This document shows, piece after piece, positions 22,746 through 33,778 of a DNA stretch of 64,000 bases (positions are counted from its first letter, which is position 1; every line of letters begins with the position of its first letter). Source of the DNA: an uncultured Prochlorococcus sp. (GTDB lineage: Bacteria > Cyanobacteriota > Cyanobacteriia > PCC-6307 > Cyanobiaceae); assembly GCA_902622705.1 (NCBI GenBank), contig CACNQT010000001.1:62001-126000 (forward strand). The letters are read 5' to 3'. Under the pieces are notes generated by a model that made no database searches, was not told the DNA's origin, and worked only from the letters and a program-made list of their open reading frames with translations. The position numbers and the translations under genes were made by a program.

Positions 22746-23478
22746 TTTTCTTGTAAGCTCTTGTAGTTATGAGAATAGGATGAAAAACCTCTAAAAAATT
22801 TGATTGAATTGTTTTAAAAAAGTTTTCAATAATTTGATTATCGTCTAAATGGAATGGATATTCATTTTTTTCTCCTTTATAAAAATACCAATTCAATAAA
22901 GCAATAGAATTAGAATCCATAATCTTATTGAAAATCTCAATTTGGGAAGCTGGATCGGCAAGATGTTCCAAAACATCAAGACAAACTACCGTATCAAATT
23001 TCGATATTTGTGCTTCTTTAATTGATTTGAAAAAAGTAATCTTTTTTTCGACTCCTAATTCCTTAGCCCTATATTCAACAAACTTTCTATTTGTCTCATT
23101 AATATCTACAAAAAAAACATGCTCAACTTTTGAAGACATCGCATTAGCCAATGCATGCGTACCAATTCCTCCTCCGAAATCTAAAACTAAATCTCTAGAA
23201 AATCTCTGCTGAAGTTTTAAAGTATCGGCAATGTAATCTTTGCTTGTAATATGCCAAGCAGCTAAATCAGCTAAATGCCTATCTCCAACAATCTTAGTAT
23301 AAAAATCTGAAACATCACTTAAAGCATCACCAGGGTGTAAATTTGCCAAATTTATCTTTGCATTTGCAAGGAATCCATCAAAATCGCATTCTTTAATAGA
23401 TAAGAATTCCATTAAATGTGATTTCAAATTAAATGCATTGTCTAAAAACTCTTTTAAAATGAAATTATTATCTTTCAA
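22738..23478 (-). CDS. Class I SAM-dependent methyltransferase
   Basis: [29 protein letters not shown]. Confidence 0.8.
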   Translation of the reverse strand: MKDNNFILKEFLDNAFNLKSHLMEFLSIKECDFDGFLANAKINLANLHPGDALSDVSDFYTKIVGDRHLADLAAWHITSKDYIADTLKLQQRFSRDLVLDFGGGIGTHALANAMSSKVEHVFFVDINETNRKFVEYRAKELGVEKKITFFKSIKEAQISKFDTVVCLDVLEHLADPASQIEIFNKIMDSNSIALLNWYFYKGEKNEYPFHLDDNQIIENFFKTIQSNFLEVFHPILITTRAYKKIR

Positions 23479-23554
23479 TTTCTTACTCTAAATTTCCAAT
23501 ACCAAAATCATAGAATGTTTATAAATCTTTCTCAAAGTATTCTTAATATTTAAA

Positions 23555-24478
23555 ATGGAAAGTAAAGATGGATTCTTAGTAATTAATAAAGATAAAGGCT
23601 GTACCTCTCATGATTGTGTTAAACAAATAAAGAGGTTACTAAATATAAAAAGAGTCGGGCATACAGGAACTCTTGACCCAGAAGTTATAGGAACATTACC
23701 AATCGCGATAGGCAGTGCAACAAGATTTATTCAATATCTTCCTCAGGGTAAAACTTACATAGGACAAATTAAATTAGGGATAAGAACTAACACTGATGAT
23801 ATTCACGGAGAAATAATTAATCAAAAAAGTTGGCCTAAAATCAGTCATGAAAAATTAGATCAATACTTAAATAAATTTAGAGGAATTATTAAACAAATTC
23901 CCCCGAAAGTATCTAGTGTGCACGTTAATGGAGAGAGAGCTTATAAAAAATCTCTCAGGAATGAATTTTTTGAATTGGCACCAAGAGAAGTAAAAATAGA
24001 CGAACTTATTTTAATAAAATGGGACCAAATAAACGGAATCATAGAAATAAAAATCAAATGTTCAGCTGGCACATATATAAGAGCAATCGCAAGAGATATA
24101 GGAGAAATTCTTAATTCCGAAGGTTGCCTTCTACAACTAAAAAGAATTTCAGCTTGTGGCTTTGATGAACAAAACTCGGTAAAAATATCTGATATTGAAA
24201 AGGAAAAAGGGGGGGGGGACTCGAAAAATTTTATTATTCCAACAATTTCTGCTCTTAATCATATTACAACATTTGTCTTAAGTAATGAAGAACAAATCAA
24301 TTTTTGGCAAACAGGAAGAGCCATTAAAGTTGATATTAATTACTTCCAGGAAAGCAATTCTTTTGACTATAAAAAACCCATAAAAGTAATAGATAAAAAA
24401 CAAACACTTCTAGGGATAGGCTTCTTAAATAAAGATCAATCTATTATTAATCCAAAATTAGTCCTTAATGCTAAATAA
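23555..24478 (+). CDS. truB: tRNA pseudouridine-55 synthase
   Basis: [32 protein letters not shown]. Confidence 0.95.
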   Translation: MESKDGFLVINKDKGCTSHDCVKQIKRLLNIKRVGHTGTLDPEVIGTLPIAIGSATRFIQYLPQGKTYIGQIKLGIRTNTDDIHGEIINQKSWPKISHEKLDQYLNKFRGIIKQIPPKVSSVHVNGERAYKKSLRNEFFELAPREVKIDELILIKWDQINGIIEIKIKCSAGTYIRAIARDIGEILNSEGCLLQLKRISACGFDEQNSVKISDIEKEKGGGDSKNFIIPTISALNHITTFVLSNEEQINFWQTGRAIKVDINYFQESNSFDYKKPIKVIDKKQTLLGIGFLNKDQSIINPKLVLNAK

Positions 24479-24481
24479 CTT

Positions 24482-25657
24482 CTACAGGTAATCTTTTCTA
24501 AAAGGTTTAATCTGCACACCCTTATAAAAATACTTTAATATTCTTTCGGCTTTTCGGCCTCTAGACGCCAGATATTTAGCACCCCATTGACTCATCCCTA
24601 CCCCATGACCTGATCCCTGTCCAAAAACTATCAAACCTTTTTTTGGAGGAAGTTTATCGTTTAATTTTTCCTCAAAAATTTTAAATCTAACAAAATTACT
24701 GTTGAGGCCTAATCTTTTTCTTAAAACTATCCCAGACATTAGATCAGAACCATGTTTACCAATAAGTTTTACATTTTTCACCCTTCCAGTGCTAGTAATA
24801 TCTAGAATCTCTATATTTCTTAAACCTCCAATCTTGGGAAATAAATTTGCTAATTCATTACTTGAAAATTTTTTTTGCCATCTGAATTTTGGATTATTTT
24901 TATCAAAATCTTTCACACTTGATAGATATGAATATTTATTCTTCCATACATCTTGACTATTTTCTGTCATTCCACCTGAGCTGCTATGGAACAAAGCATT
25001 AATTAATTTATTTTTATACGTCAAAACCAAAGATCTTGTACTTTTAACGGCTCTAACAGTTTTATAATTTCTTGATTCTAATCCATTATAAACTTGATTA
25101 TTTTGGGTTGAATCAATATCAAATAAATTATTCCCCTTTTGCTTTAAAGCATAAGTTCTAGAGGCAATTGCTTGGGCTTTTAATGCTTCAATAGGCCATT
25201 TTGTTGGCATCTCTGAACCCACTACACTACTTAGATATTTTTCTATTTCTAAAACATTAACCACCAATATCTCAGAATCAAGGACAAAAAGATTAAGCTT
25301 ACCGGAAAATCTCTTCTGGCCTACCCATATACCTCTTCTATCAGAAGATCTAACTTGAAATTGTTGATTACTTTTTAAGTCATATTTTTTTTCTTTATTT
25401 TTATCAAAATATAGAATTTTTCTATTTTCCTCATTTTTCAAAGTTAGTCCTTTTATTTTTTTACTTGAAAAAAATTCCCCCTCTATGGTTAAAGGAATTG
25501 ATTTATCTGATCTAATCCTTAAATTATTATTTTTAGATATTAAAACTCTGATTATTGGCTCTCTAAATGCAAAAACACTTTCACTCTGAAAAACGCAAAT
25601 AAATAAAACACTAATCAGGCAACATTTACTATATTTATTTTTAAATTTAAGTATCAC
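24482..25657 (-). CDS. SpoIID/LytB-domain protein
   Basis: GSEMPTKWPIEALKAQAIASRTYAL...GQGSGHGVGMSQWGAKYLASRG. Confidence 0.88.
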   Translation of the reverse strand: MILKFKNKYSKCCLISVLFICVFQSESVFAFREPIIRVLISKNNNLRIRSDKSIPLTIEGEFFSSKKIKGLTLKNEENRKILYFDKNKEKKYDLKSNQQFQVRSSDRRGIWVGQKRFSGKLNLFVLDSEILVVNVLEIEKYLSSVVGSEMPTKWPIEALKAQAIASRTYALKQKGNNLFDIDSTQNNQVYNGLESRNYKTVRAVKSTRSLVLTYKNKLINALFHSSSGGMTENSQDVWKNKYSYLSSVKDFDKNNPKFRWQKKFSSNELANLFPKIGGLRNIEILDITSTGRVKNVKLIGKHGSDLMSGIVLRKRLGLNSNFVRFKIFEEKLNDKLPPKKGLIVFGQGSGHGVGMSQWGAKYLASRGRKAERILKYFYKGVQIKPFRKDYL

Positions 25658-25746
25658 TTTGTTTAAAAAACAAATGCTTAATTTGCCTAATTTTGACTAA
25701 AAGTCTAGATTTAATCCATATATAAAAATAAAAATATCATAAATAA

Positions 25747-26685
25747 GTGAATATCACCTTCTTAGGAACAAGCTCAGGAGTCCCATCCTTAACGAGAAAT
25801 GTTTCTTCACTAGCACTTAAATTATCACAGTCATCGGAAGTTTGGCTTTTTGATTGTGGAGAGGGAACGCAACATCAAATAATGAAAAGCAATATTAAAT
25901 CTTCACAAATCAAGAAAATATTTATTACACATATGCATGGAGATCATATTTATGGATTGCCTGGTCTTTTGGCTACCTTAGGGTTATCAGGAAATAGTAA
26001 GGGTATTGAAATTTACGGTCCTTCAGAGTTAAAAAGTTTTATAAATTCTGCACTTAAAAGTAGTTTTTGTAAATTGTCGTTCCCATTGCATTTTGTGGGA
26101 GTTGAAAATTTTGCATCAGAGAATAAATTCCTATTTGAAAACAATAAAATAAAAGTAAACTGCGCCTGTCTTAAACATAAAATACCTGCTTATGGTTATC
26201 GAGTGAGTGAAAAAGATAAACCAGGTATATTTGATATCAAAAAAGCAGAGTCTCTAAAAATAGCGCCTGGACCAATTTATTCAGAACTGCAACAAGGTAA
26301 AAAAGTCGTACTAGCGGATGGTAGGACATTTGATGGAAAAGAATTCTGTGGACCTCCTAGAGAAGGTAAAAGTTTTGTTTATTGCACAGATACTTTCTTC
26401 AGCGAATCGGCTGTTTCTTTATCGAGAGGTGCTGATTTACTAGTTCATGAATCGACTTTTTCAGAGGAGGATGAAAGCATGGCCTACGAAAAATTACATT
26501 CCACAACAACCATGGCAGCTAAAACAGCATTATTATCTAATACAAAAAAATTAATTATTACTCATTTAAGTCCAAGATATAGCAATAAAAATGCAATTGC
26601 ACCAACCGATTTGCTTAAAGAGGCTCAAAAAATTTTTCCAAATACTCAGCTTGCAAAAGATTTTCTAACAGCAGAAATAAAATAA
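25747..26685 (+). CDS. rnz: Ribonuclease Z
   Basis: [35 protein letters not shown] start. Confidence 0.94.
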   Translation: MNITFLGTSSGVPSLTRNVSSLALKLSQSSEVWLFDCGEGTQHQIMKSNIKSSQIKKIFITHMHGDHIYGLPGLLATLGLSGNSKGIEIYGPSELKSFINSALKSSFCKLSFPLHFVGVENFASENKFLFENNKIKVNCACLKHKIPAYGYRVSEKDKPGIFDIKKAESLKIAPGPIYSELQQGKKVVLADGRTFDGKEFCGPPREGKSFVYCTDTFFSESAVSLSRGADLLVHESTFSEEDESMAYEKLHSTTTMAAKTALLSNTKKLIITHLSPRYSNKNAIAPTDLLKEAQKIFPNTQLAKDFLTAEIK

Positions 26686-26717
26686 ACTGCAACAGTTCGT
26701 GAGAAGAAGGGTCGTAA

Positions 26718-27320
26718 TTGACCAACCCATGGAATAATAGTCATAGGTTTTCTATATTGATGTTGATCGAAATGGTTTCTATTTTTTCATCACTACACAA
26801 GTCTTGTAAAAGACTATTTATTTTTCTTCCGTTAATTATTGGATTACTTATTAATCCAATCTCTGCAAACGCTCTCTATCCAAGTGATCCTTCATCAGTT
26901 GACGTGCTAAAAGATGATCTTCACGGTGCTGACCTGCATAATACTGAATATGTTAAATATGATTTATCTAACCAAGATTTAGGTGAAGCTAATCTTCAAG
27001 GCGCTTACATGAGCGTAACAACAGCAAAAAACTCTAGTTTTAAAGGAGCCAATATGACTGACCTTATTGCATATGCAACACGCTTTGATAATGCTGATTT
27101 TACAGATGCAAATCTTACCAATGGTGAGCTAATGAAAAGTGTTTTTGATGGAGCAATTATTGACGGAGCCGACTTTACCGATGCAAATCTTGATCTTTCT
27201 CAAAGAAAATCATTATGTGAAAGAGCTAGTGGCACTAACACGAAAACTGGAGTTAATACAATAGATAGTCTTGAATGCACTGGTTTAAAAGGATACATGC
27301 CTCCAAAGCCAAAAGCATAA
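26718..27320 (+). CDS. Pentapeptide-repeat protein, probably thylakoid lumenal/secreted
   Basis: N-terminal hydrophobic signal; A(D/N)LxxA repeats (GADLHNTEYVKYDLSNQDLGEANLQGAYM). Confidence 0.82.
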   Translation: MTNPWNNSHRFSILMLIEMVSIFSSLHKSCKRLFIFLPLIIGLLINPISANALYPSDPSSVDVLKDDLHGADLHNTEYVKYDLSNQDLGEANLQGAYMSVTTAKNSSFKGANMTDLIAYATRFDNADFTDANLTNGELMKSVFDGAIIDGADFTDANLDLSQRKSLCERASGTNTKTGVNTIDSLECTGLKGYMPPKPKA

Positions 27321-27334
27321 TATTCAAAGCTAAC

Positions 27335-27694
27335 TTAATAAGGAAAGGTATTACCAGGCTCTTTTGAGCCTGGTTTTTTGCTATACCACCATTCTTGTAT
27401 GTCAGAAGAAAATTTCTTTGAAAAAAGGGTTATTACTGTTTCAACAGGTTTTGATCCAGGCTCCAAAATCTGAACCGAGTAAGATGGGCATTTTCTTGAA
27501 GCCATATCAGCAACGAACCTAGAACCTATTCTTCTCCAACTAGGCTCCTTACTTCTCCAAGCAAGCCTAGAGCAAGGCCAGGGCAACTCTTCCCTATCAT
27601 ACAGTTTGCAACATGGTCCAATAACCTTATAACTGTACTGACCTCCATAACTTGATTGAACACTTCCAGTTTTGAAAAATTCAAATTTATTCAT
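27335..27694 (-). CDS. Conserved-looking hypothetical protein (cysteine/tryptophan-rich)
   Basis: 119 aa ORF in good context; no family recognised. Confidence 0.6.
   Translation of the reverse strand: MNKFEFFKTGSVQSSYGGQYSYKVIGPCCKLYDREELPWPCSRLAWRSKEPSWRRIGSRFVADMASRKCPSYSVQILEPGSKPVETVITLFSKKFSSDIQEWWYSKKPGSKEPGNTFPY
27353..27379 (+). terminator. Intrinsic terminator of the pentapeptide-repeat gene, within the 3' coding end of the convergent ORF
   Basis: ACCAGGCTC-TTTT-GAGCCTGGT followed by TTTTT. Confidence 0.85.
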
Positions 27695-27700
27695 TCACAA

Positions 27701-27727
27701 AAAAAAGCCACCTCCCTAGAGAGTGGC
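27701..27727 (-). terminator. Intrinsic terminator downstream of petF
   Basis: On minus strand GCCACTCTCTAGGGAGGTGGC followed by TTTTTTT. Confidence 0.7.
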
Positions 27728-27772
27728 AGAGAAATAATGAATAATCAACTTAGAAAAATTAATTTTTTATAA

Positions 27773-28072
27773 TTAATACAATTCTTCTTCAGCATGAGTT
27801 GTAATTGTAACGTCAGATGTTGGATAAGCAACACAAGTAAGTACAAAACCAGCTTCTAATTGGTCATCATCTAAGAAACTTTGATCTGATTGATCCACAC
27901 TACCAGAAGTAACTTTTCCAGCACATGTTGAACATGCTCCAGCCCTGCAAGAATAAGGAAGGTCGATACCTTGTTCTTCAGCAGCGTCTAGGATGTACTG
28001 ATCATCAGGTACTTCAATTGTTGAATTGAGACCTTCACCTTCGCTGATGAGTGTAACTTTGTAAGAAGCCAT
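27773..28072 (-). CDS. petF: [2Fe-2S] plant-type ferredoxin
   Basis: [17 protein letters not shown]...[22 protein letters not shown]. Confidence 0.96.
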   Translation of the reverse strand: MASYKVTLISEGEGLNSTIEVPDDQYILDAAEEQGIDLPYSCRAGACSTCAGKVTSGSVDQSDQSFLDDDQLEAGFVLTCVAYPTSDVTITTHAEEELY

Positions 28073-28206
28073 TTAAAAAAAAAATTGTTGGTAATTAATA
28101 CCTATCAATTACATTTTTAACATCGATTGGGTCGATATGTGAGATTTTGAAGTAAAAAATGACACAATAAAATGTATTAAAGAATATCCATAAGAAAAAC
28201 TTATGC

Positions 28207-29118
28207 TTAGGTAGGATCGCTGGCTTTTTGCGCAGTAATACATGCCCAATCTTTTCTAGTTGATACATCTAACAATTTCAAGTCATTCTGAATTAATATT
28301 TTTATAATTTCATCTTTTTGTGAATTCAGAATTCCACTGAAAATGACCTCCCCATTTTTTCTCAAGCAATTATGAATATTTGGAATCATTTCTTTTATTA
28401 CTTCAGCAAGAATATTGCATAAAACAATATCAAATTGTTTGAGTTGATTTTTTAAAATTACCTCATTAAAAGATCCCAAATATGTATTTAAGTTTTTTAA
28501 ATTACCGAAATTTAGTTGAAAATTAGAGCTAGTCGAATTCATAGCTAAATAATCATTATCCACTGCACAAACCTCTTTAGCACCAAGCAATCTTGCGGCG
28601 ATACTCAAAATCCCGCTACCACTACCAATATCTAATACTTTTTTATCAGAAAATAAAATATTCTCCATTTTTTCCAAGCAAAGATAAGTCGAAGGGTGAC
28701 TCCCTGTACCAAAGGCTGCTCCTGGATCAATTTTTATGATTTTTTTATCTTTAAATTTTTCATCTAGATTTATCCAACAAGGCAATATTAACAAATGATT
28801 TCCTACTAATTCTGGCGCCCAATATTTCTTCCAGCTTGTCAACCAATCCTCCTCTTTAATAATACTCCAGTCAAAAAAATGATTCTCCGGGTCATTAAAG
28901 TTTAGAAGTTTCCCAATTATTTTTTCAAAACCACTTCTAGAACTCTGGCCCCAATCATCAATTGGAAGCCATACATTCACTTTTTTTTTATTTTCATTTT
29001 TAATTAAATATTCAAATGAAAAACTAGATATTCCAAGCTCATTTAATTTCCAAATAATAATATCTTCTGAATCACTTTCTATCAGAAAATTTACTTTATA
29101 CCAATCTTTAATTGCCAT
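28207..29118 (-). CDS. prmA: Ribosomal protein L11 methyltransferase
   Basis: [34 protein letters not shown]. Confidence 0.94.
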   Translation of the reverse strand: MAIKDWYKVNFLIESDSEDIIIWKLNELGISSFSFEYLIKNENKKKVNVWLPIDDWGQSSRSGFEKIIGKLLNFNDPENHFFDWSIIKEEDWLTSWKKYWAPELVGNHLLILPCWINLDEKFKDKKIIKIDPGAAFGTGSHPSTYLCLEKMENILFSDKKVLDIGSGSGILSIAARLLGAKEVCAVDNDYLAMNSTSSNFQLNFGNLKNLNTYLGSFNEVILKNQLKQFDIVLCNILAEVIKEMIPNIHNCLRKNGEVIFSGILNSQKDEIIKILIQNDLKLLDVSTRKDWACITAQKASDPT

Positions 29119-29134
29119 TATTTATTAAGACTGT

Positions 29135-30721
29135 TTATAAAGTAACTGGATTAGCGCTAGTAATTCCCTCTACTTTAGTAATGGTATCAAGCAACTTATT
29201 AGGTATTGGATCATCAATACTCAGCACCATAACAGCTTCTCCTCTGACAATTTTGCGCCCAACTTGCATGGAGGCAATATTTACATTGTTGCTACCCAAT
29301 AGAGACCCAAGCTTACCAATAATACCGGGCATATCTCTATGCCTAGTAACCAACATATATCTACTTGGCGATACATTAACAGGATATTGATCAATACTTA
29401 TAATTCTTAATTCTCCATCAGCAAAAATACTTCCTGCTACGCTATGGTCACCATTATCTCCAAAAGTAGTTAATTGAAGCGATCCACTAGCAAATTCAGG
29501 TCTCGCCTCATCTTTACTCTCAAACACTGAAATGCCCCTAGATTCTGCTTCTAAAGAAGCGTTCACATAATTTATCCTATCTCCCAAAGCCTTACTTAGT
29601 AGGCCTTTTAAACTAGCTATTATTAATGGTTGCGAAGGATGTTGAACAAATTCACCTTGAAGCTTTACCTCTAGTTTCTGTATCTTTCCCCCTGAAAGCT
29701 GGCCTATTAGCAGACCCATTGTTTCAGCCAACTGTAGATGAGGTTTTAGGCTATCCATAATATCAGGGCTCAAGCCCGGTATATTTACTGCAGTTCTAGC
29801 AGATAAACCAAGCAAAACATCTCTGATTTGTTCTGCAACATCAACAGCTACATTTTCTTGTGCTTCCCGAGTAGATGCTCCTAAGTGAGGGGTAAGAATA
29901 AGATTTTTTTCAACCTTCAAAAGTGGTGAACTAGATTCCAAAGGTTCTCTAGAAAAAACATCTATAGCAGCGCCTCCAATCAATGATTTATTTAAAGCTT
30001 CTGCTAATGCTTCTTCGTCAATTAAGCCTCCTCGAGCACAGTTAATTAATTTTGAGCTACTTTTCATACTTTTCAGCACCTCCATATTTACTAAATTCTC
30101 TGTCTCTGGTGTGCGAGGCAAATGCAAAGTTACATAATCAGATTGTTGGAATAAATCCTCTAGTTCAGATAGTTTTACTTGTATTTGTTGAGCCCTTTCA
30201 GTTGAGACAAAGGGATCATATCCGTAAACTTCCATTCCTAATGCATTAGCAACTTTCGCTACATGAGCACCAATTTTCCCTAAACCTACTACTCCTAATT
30301 TTTTCTTATAAAGCTCATTACCAACAAATTTCTTTCTTTCCCATTTACCTGACAAAGTACTACTATTTGCAATTGGAATATGTCTAGATAAAGCCAACAT
30401 CATAGCTATAGTATGTTCAGCAGCAGCTATTGTGTTACCTCCTGGAGAATTAACAACAAGAACTCCTTTTTGGGTAGCAGCCTTAACATCTACATTATCG
30501 ACTCCAACTCCGGCTCTTCCAATAATTCTCAGTTTACTGGAAGAGTTAATAATCTCTTCAGTCACTTGAGTACCAGAACGAATCATTAAAGCATCATAAT
30601 CTTTAATTATGGAAACTAACTCAGAGTCTGAGATTCCTATCTTCTGATCAACCTGAGCAACTTGTGAAAGAATATCGATTCCTGTTTGATCAATTGGATC
30701 TGTAATGAGAACTTTTGTCAT
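29135..30721 (-). CDS. serA: D-3-phosphoglycerate dehydrogenase
   Basis: 528 aa; GRAGVGVDNVDV, GLGKIGAHVA, C-terminal ACT domain. Confidence 0.96.
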   Translation of the reverse strand: MTKVLITDPIDQTGIDILSQVAQVDQKIGISDSELVSIIKDYDALMIRSGTQVTEEIINSSSKLRIIGRAGVGVDNVDVKAATQKGVLVVNSPGGNTIAAAEHTIAMMLALSRHIPIANSSTLSGKWERKKFVGNELYKKKLGVVGLGKIGAHVAKVANALGMEVYGYDPFVSTERAQQIQVKLSELEDLFQQSDYVTLHLPRTPETENLVNMEVLKSMKSSSKLINCARGGLIDEEALAEALNKSLIGGAAIDVFSREPLESSSPLLKVEKNLILTPHLGASTREAQENVAVDVAEQIRDVLLGLSARTAVNIPGLSPDIMDSLKPHLQLAETMGLLIGQLSGGKIQKLEVKLQGEFVQHPSQPLIIASLKGLLSKALGDRINYVNASLEAESRGISVFESKDEARPEFASGSLQLTTFGDNGDHSVAGSIFADGELRIISIDQYPVNVSPSRYMLVTRHRDMPGIIGKLGSLLGSNNVNIASMQVGRKIVRGEAVMVLSIDDPIPNKLLDTITKVEGITSANPVTL

Positions 30722-30820
30722 TTAAGATTGGTTCTTTAATCTTTTACTTTAACTTAATCTATAGTGTATGTATCTTATTTTATTAATTTGAATAACACAC
30801 AAACATTTGAGGATTGAAAT

Positions 30821-31387
30821 TTGACTAAAAGTATTGTGATATTTGAAGACATTGATAAATGTATCCAGCTATTTAATGTTTTCAAAGAAAAATCAGTAAT
30901 GCTCTCTGAAGCTATTTTGATCCCACCAATAAGTGAGAAAATATCATCAGACGAAACAGAATTGCTAAATGAGAAAGCAAATATCTTATTCAAATCTCAA
31001 AATTTTGAAGATATAAGAATCTTAAATCCTAAACTTGATAGAAAGATCAGACAAAAAGATATGAGTAGATGGCTAATGCCATTTGGGTTTATAGCTGGAA
31101 TAGCTTTTTCTAATATGACAAATTTATCTACCTTCAGCTTTCTTGGTTTAAATAACATCGGGGAATCATTAATTGGAGGTCTTTTAGGAATGGGTTCGGG
31201 ATATTTAGGAAGCATTGTTTCTTCTGCAAGTATCAACATTAATAGAAACAAAGAGTTAAGATCAATAATTAATTTTAATAAAGAGGGTAAATGGCTTGTT
31301 CTACTTGAAAATCAAATTGGAGCTGAATTACCATGGGCTTTAATAAAACAATCAGAAGCAAAAGATATAATTTTTTTAGAAGGCTAA
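30821..31387 (+). CDS. Hypothetical membrane protein
   Basis: 188 aa, glycine-rich TM segment; adjacent to S4-domain gene. Confidence 0.6.
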   Translation: MTKSIVIFEDIDKCIQLFNVFKEKSVMLSEAILIPPISEKISSDETELLNEKANILFKSQNFEDIRILNPKLDRKIRQKDMSRWLMPFGFIAGIAFSNMTNLSTFSFLGLNNIGESLIGGLLGMGSGYLGSIVSSASININRNKELRSIINFNKEGKWLVLLENQIGAELPWALIKQSEAKDIIFLEG

Positions 31388-32179
31388 ATGATTGACTTAA
31401 AAGAAATCTTAATAAATTCAAACTACAAAAAAGAAACTAAGGAATTAATAAATATTGCTTACTTAGCTTACAAACACTGGGAAACTTATTGGACTGGGTT
31501 TAATTCAACTTATGTTTGCGAAGAAATTTTAAAAGATTTTAAAAATTTAAATGATTTCAAATTTTTTATTTTTGGAGGATTCTCATCTTCTCAAAGATCA
31601 AGGATAGCTTGCTTTAGAGGAGATAATATTCCTGCAGAGGATGCGCTAAAAAGTAATTTTCCAGCTCAAGGAATAAAAATTAATGGAAATTTTTTATTTG
31701 ATAATGCTACACAAGAAGACTTTAGATCCCTCTTAATTGAAAATGGGGTAAATCAAATAAAAGTTGGAGATATATGGACCATTGGCGATAGGGGTGCACA
31801 AGGGATAATTGATAATTTAGATACTGAGCATCTAGATGAAAAGATTTTTTATTTGAGAGACGTAAAAGTAAAAGTTAATATAGTAGGTATAGATGAATTA
31901 CAAATACCTTCTGGAAGATCAAAAAAACTTGTCAATACAGTAGAAGCTTCCACAAGATTAGATGCTATAGCTTCAGCTGGCTTTAGGGTATCACGAACCA
32001 AAATCATTGAAAGGATAGAAAATGGAATGCTCAGATTAAATGGCAGTAAAGTTAATAAGCCAACTATTAATCTAAAAATTGGCGACAAACTAGAACTTGA
32101 AAATAAAGGATTTATCGAAATTCTAAATTTAGAAATAACAAAAAGAGAACGATGGAAAGTTAAATTACTTAGAAAATGA
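31388..32179 (+). CDS. YlmH-like S4-domain RNA-binding protein (photosystem II S4 domain protein type)
   Basis: C-terminal S4 domain STRLDAIASAGFRVSRTKIIERIENGMLRLNG. Confidence 0.85.
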   Translation: MIDLKEILINSNYKKETKELINIAYLAYKHWETYWTGFNSTYVCEEILKDFKNLNDFKFFIFGGFSSSQRSRIACFRGDNIPAEDALKSNFPAQGIKINGNFLFDNATQEDFRSLLIENGVNQIKVGDIWTIGDRGAQGIIDNLDTEHLDEKIFYLRDVKVKVNIVGIDELQIPSGRSKKLVNTVEASTRLDAIASAGFRVSRTKIIERIENGMLRLNGSKVNKPTINLKIGDKLELENKGFIEILNLEITKRERWKVKLLRK

Positions 32180-32229
32180 AACGCAACCTGCTATTTTCTT
32201 ATAAGGGGAATAAAAAATTTCTTCAATTT

Positions 32230-32301
32230 GGGCGATTAGCTCAGTGGTAGAGCACTACCTCGACACGGTAGTGGCCACTGGTTCGAATCCAGTATCGCCC
32301 A
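32230..32301 (+). tRNA. tRNA-Val (GAC)
   Basis: GGGCGATTAGCTCAGTGGTAGAGCACTACCTCGACACGGTAGTGGCCACTGGTTCGAATCCAGTATCGCCCA cloverleaf; anticodon GAC. Confidence 0.96.
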
Positions 32302-32368
32302 TTAAAACTTTTGACGAACTAGGTTATATCCACAGAAAATAATTTCATTTTTTAGATTATTAAAAAAG

Positions 32369-32986
32369 ATGAAACTTAATCAAATAATTAATCTTCACAA
32401 GGGGCTCACCGCATTTGTAGTGATAGGCCTCATGATTTTTTTTGATAATTTTACAATCGCTCCTTACGTTTATTTAGCTCTGCACGGTACTTATGGATTA
32501 CTTTGGCTTCTAAAAGAAAAGATATTCCCAGATCCTTATTTTAAAGAAAAAATCAATTTTTTAACTTCAGTTACTGGTTTTATTTTCCTTGGAAGTTACT
32601 GGGTAGCTCCCTACATTCTTATCTCATCTCAAAAATCTGTTCCAAATATCGTAATAGCTGCATCTATATCTATAAATATAATTGGTGTGTTTCTACACTT
32701 TGCTAGTGATGCCCAAAAATATTTTTCTCTTAAATTAAAAAAAGATCTAATTAAAGAAGGATTTTTCAAAAATATAAGGAATACAAATTATCTAGGAGAA
32801 ATACTGATTTATCTATCATTCGCCATACTTTCAATGAGTTTCATACCATTAGTAATTCTTGCAATATTTTTCTCTATAGTTTTTCTACCAAGAATGATAA
32901 AAAAAGATAAATCGCTCTCAAAATATAATTCATTCGAAGAGTACAAAAAGAAAAGTGGTCTAATTTTGCCTAAATTAAATGCCTGA
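32369..32986 (+). CDS. Membrane protein, isoprenylcysteine methyltransferase/steroid reductase-like
   Basis: 205 aa, several TM helices; GFFKNIRNTNYLGEILIYLSFA resembles these families. Confidence 0.6.
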   Translation: MKLNQIINLHKGLTAFVVIGLMIFFDNFTIAPYVYLALHGTYGLLWLLKEKIFPDPYFKEKINFLTSVTGFIFLGSYWVAPYILISSQKSVPNIVIAASISINIIGVFLHFASDAQKYFSLKLKKDLIKEGFFKNIRNTNYLGEILIYLSFAILSMSFIPLVILAIFFSIVFLPRMIKKDKSLSKYNSFEEYKKKSGLILPKLNA

Positions 32987-33530
32987 TAACAACTTACCCA
33001 GTTGGAGGCAAGATTTAAAATCTTCTAGAAAAAAAGAGGGCAAATCACCCTCTAATAGATGGATACAGCTTGCAACAGTCAGCGAAGAAAATGAGCCAAG
33101 ATTAAGAACAGTAGTTTTCAGAGGATGGCATAAAGATAGTTCAATGATTATTTTTACAGATAGAAGAAGTGAAAAAATTGGGCATTTAAAATCTAACCCT
33201 AATGCAGAAATATTATGGTTCTTTTTGAAAACCAAATCACAATATAGATTCAAAGGAAAAATATATGAATTAAGTGATAACAAAAATTATTGGGATTTAT
33301 TATCAGAAAAATCAAAATCTTCTTGGTTTTGGGGATCTCCAGGAGAGAAAATAAACCCAAAAGTCCAATCTACTTATGAAACATTATCCAATCCACCCAA
33401 GTCAGAAAATTTTGTAGTTCTAAATTTTGAAATCGATTCAGTAGATCTTCTTAAATTAGAACAGCCTGTTCATAAACGATACCTTTGGGAAAAGATTAAG
33501 AAATGGGAAAAAGTTGAAATTAATCCTTAA
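32979..33530 (+). CDS. Pyridoxamine 5'-phosphate oxidase-like flavoprotein
   Basis: RTVVFRGW...IIFTDRRSEKIGHLKSNPNAEILWFF...RFKGK. Confidence 0.8.
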   Translation: MPDNNLPSWRQDLKSSRKKEGKSPSNRWIQLATVSEENEPRLRTVVFRGWHKDSSMIIFTDRRSEKIGHLKSNPNAEILWFFLKTKSQYRFKGKIYELSDNKNYWDLLSEKSKSSWFWGSPGEKINPKVQSTYETLSNPPKSENFVVLNFEIDSVDLLKLEQPVHKRYLWEKIKKWEKVEINP

Positions 33531-33604
33531 ATATTTCTAAATTGTATATTTAGGTTGAAAAACTTATAGTGATCAGTCAGTTTTAAAAAAGAAGTATTAT
33601 ACAT

Positions 33605-33778
33605 ATGAATTTCTCAGAAATTCCAGAAAACCCTTTTATTTTTTTATCTTGGGTTACAGCTGTAGGGCTATTTATAAGTCTTTCTGAAGCAACAATTAAG
33701 ATAAAACTTGAGAAGAGAAACAGTTATCGAAAAAGGTTAGAATTAATCAATAACCTTTATCCTAAAAAGTTAGCTTGA
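33605..33778 (+). CDS. Small membrane protein, 57 aa (not in ORF track)
   Basis: MNFSEIPENPFIFLSWVTAVGLFISLSEATIKIKLEKRNSYRKRLELINNLYPKKLA. Confidence 0.55.
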   Translation: MNFSEIPENPFIFLSWVTAVGLFISLSEATIKIKLEKRNSYRKRLELINNLYPKKLA

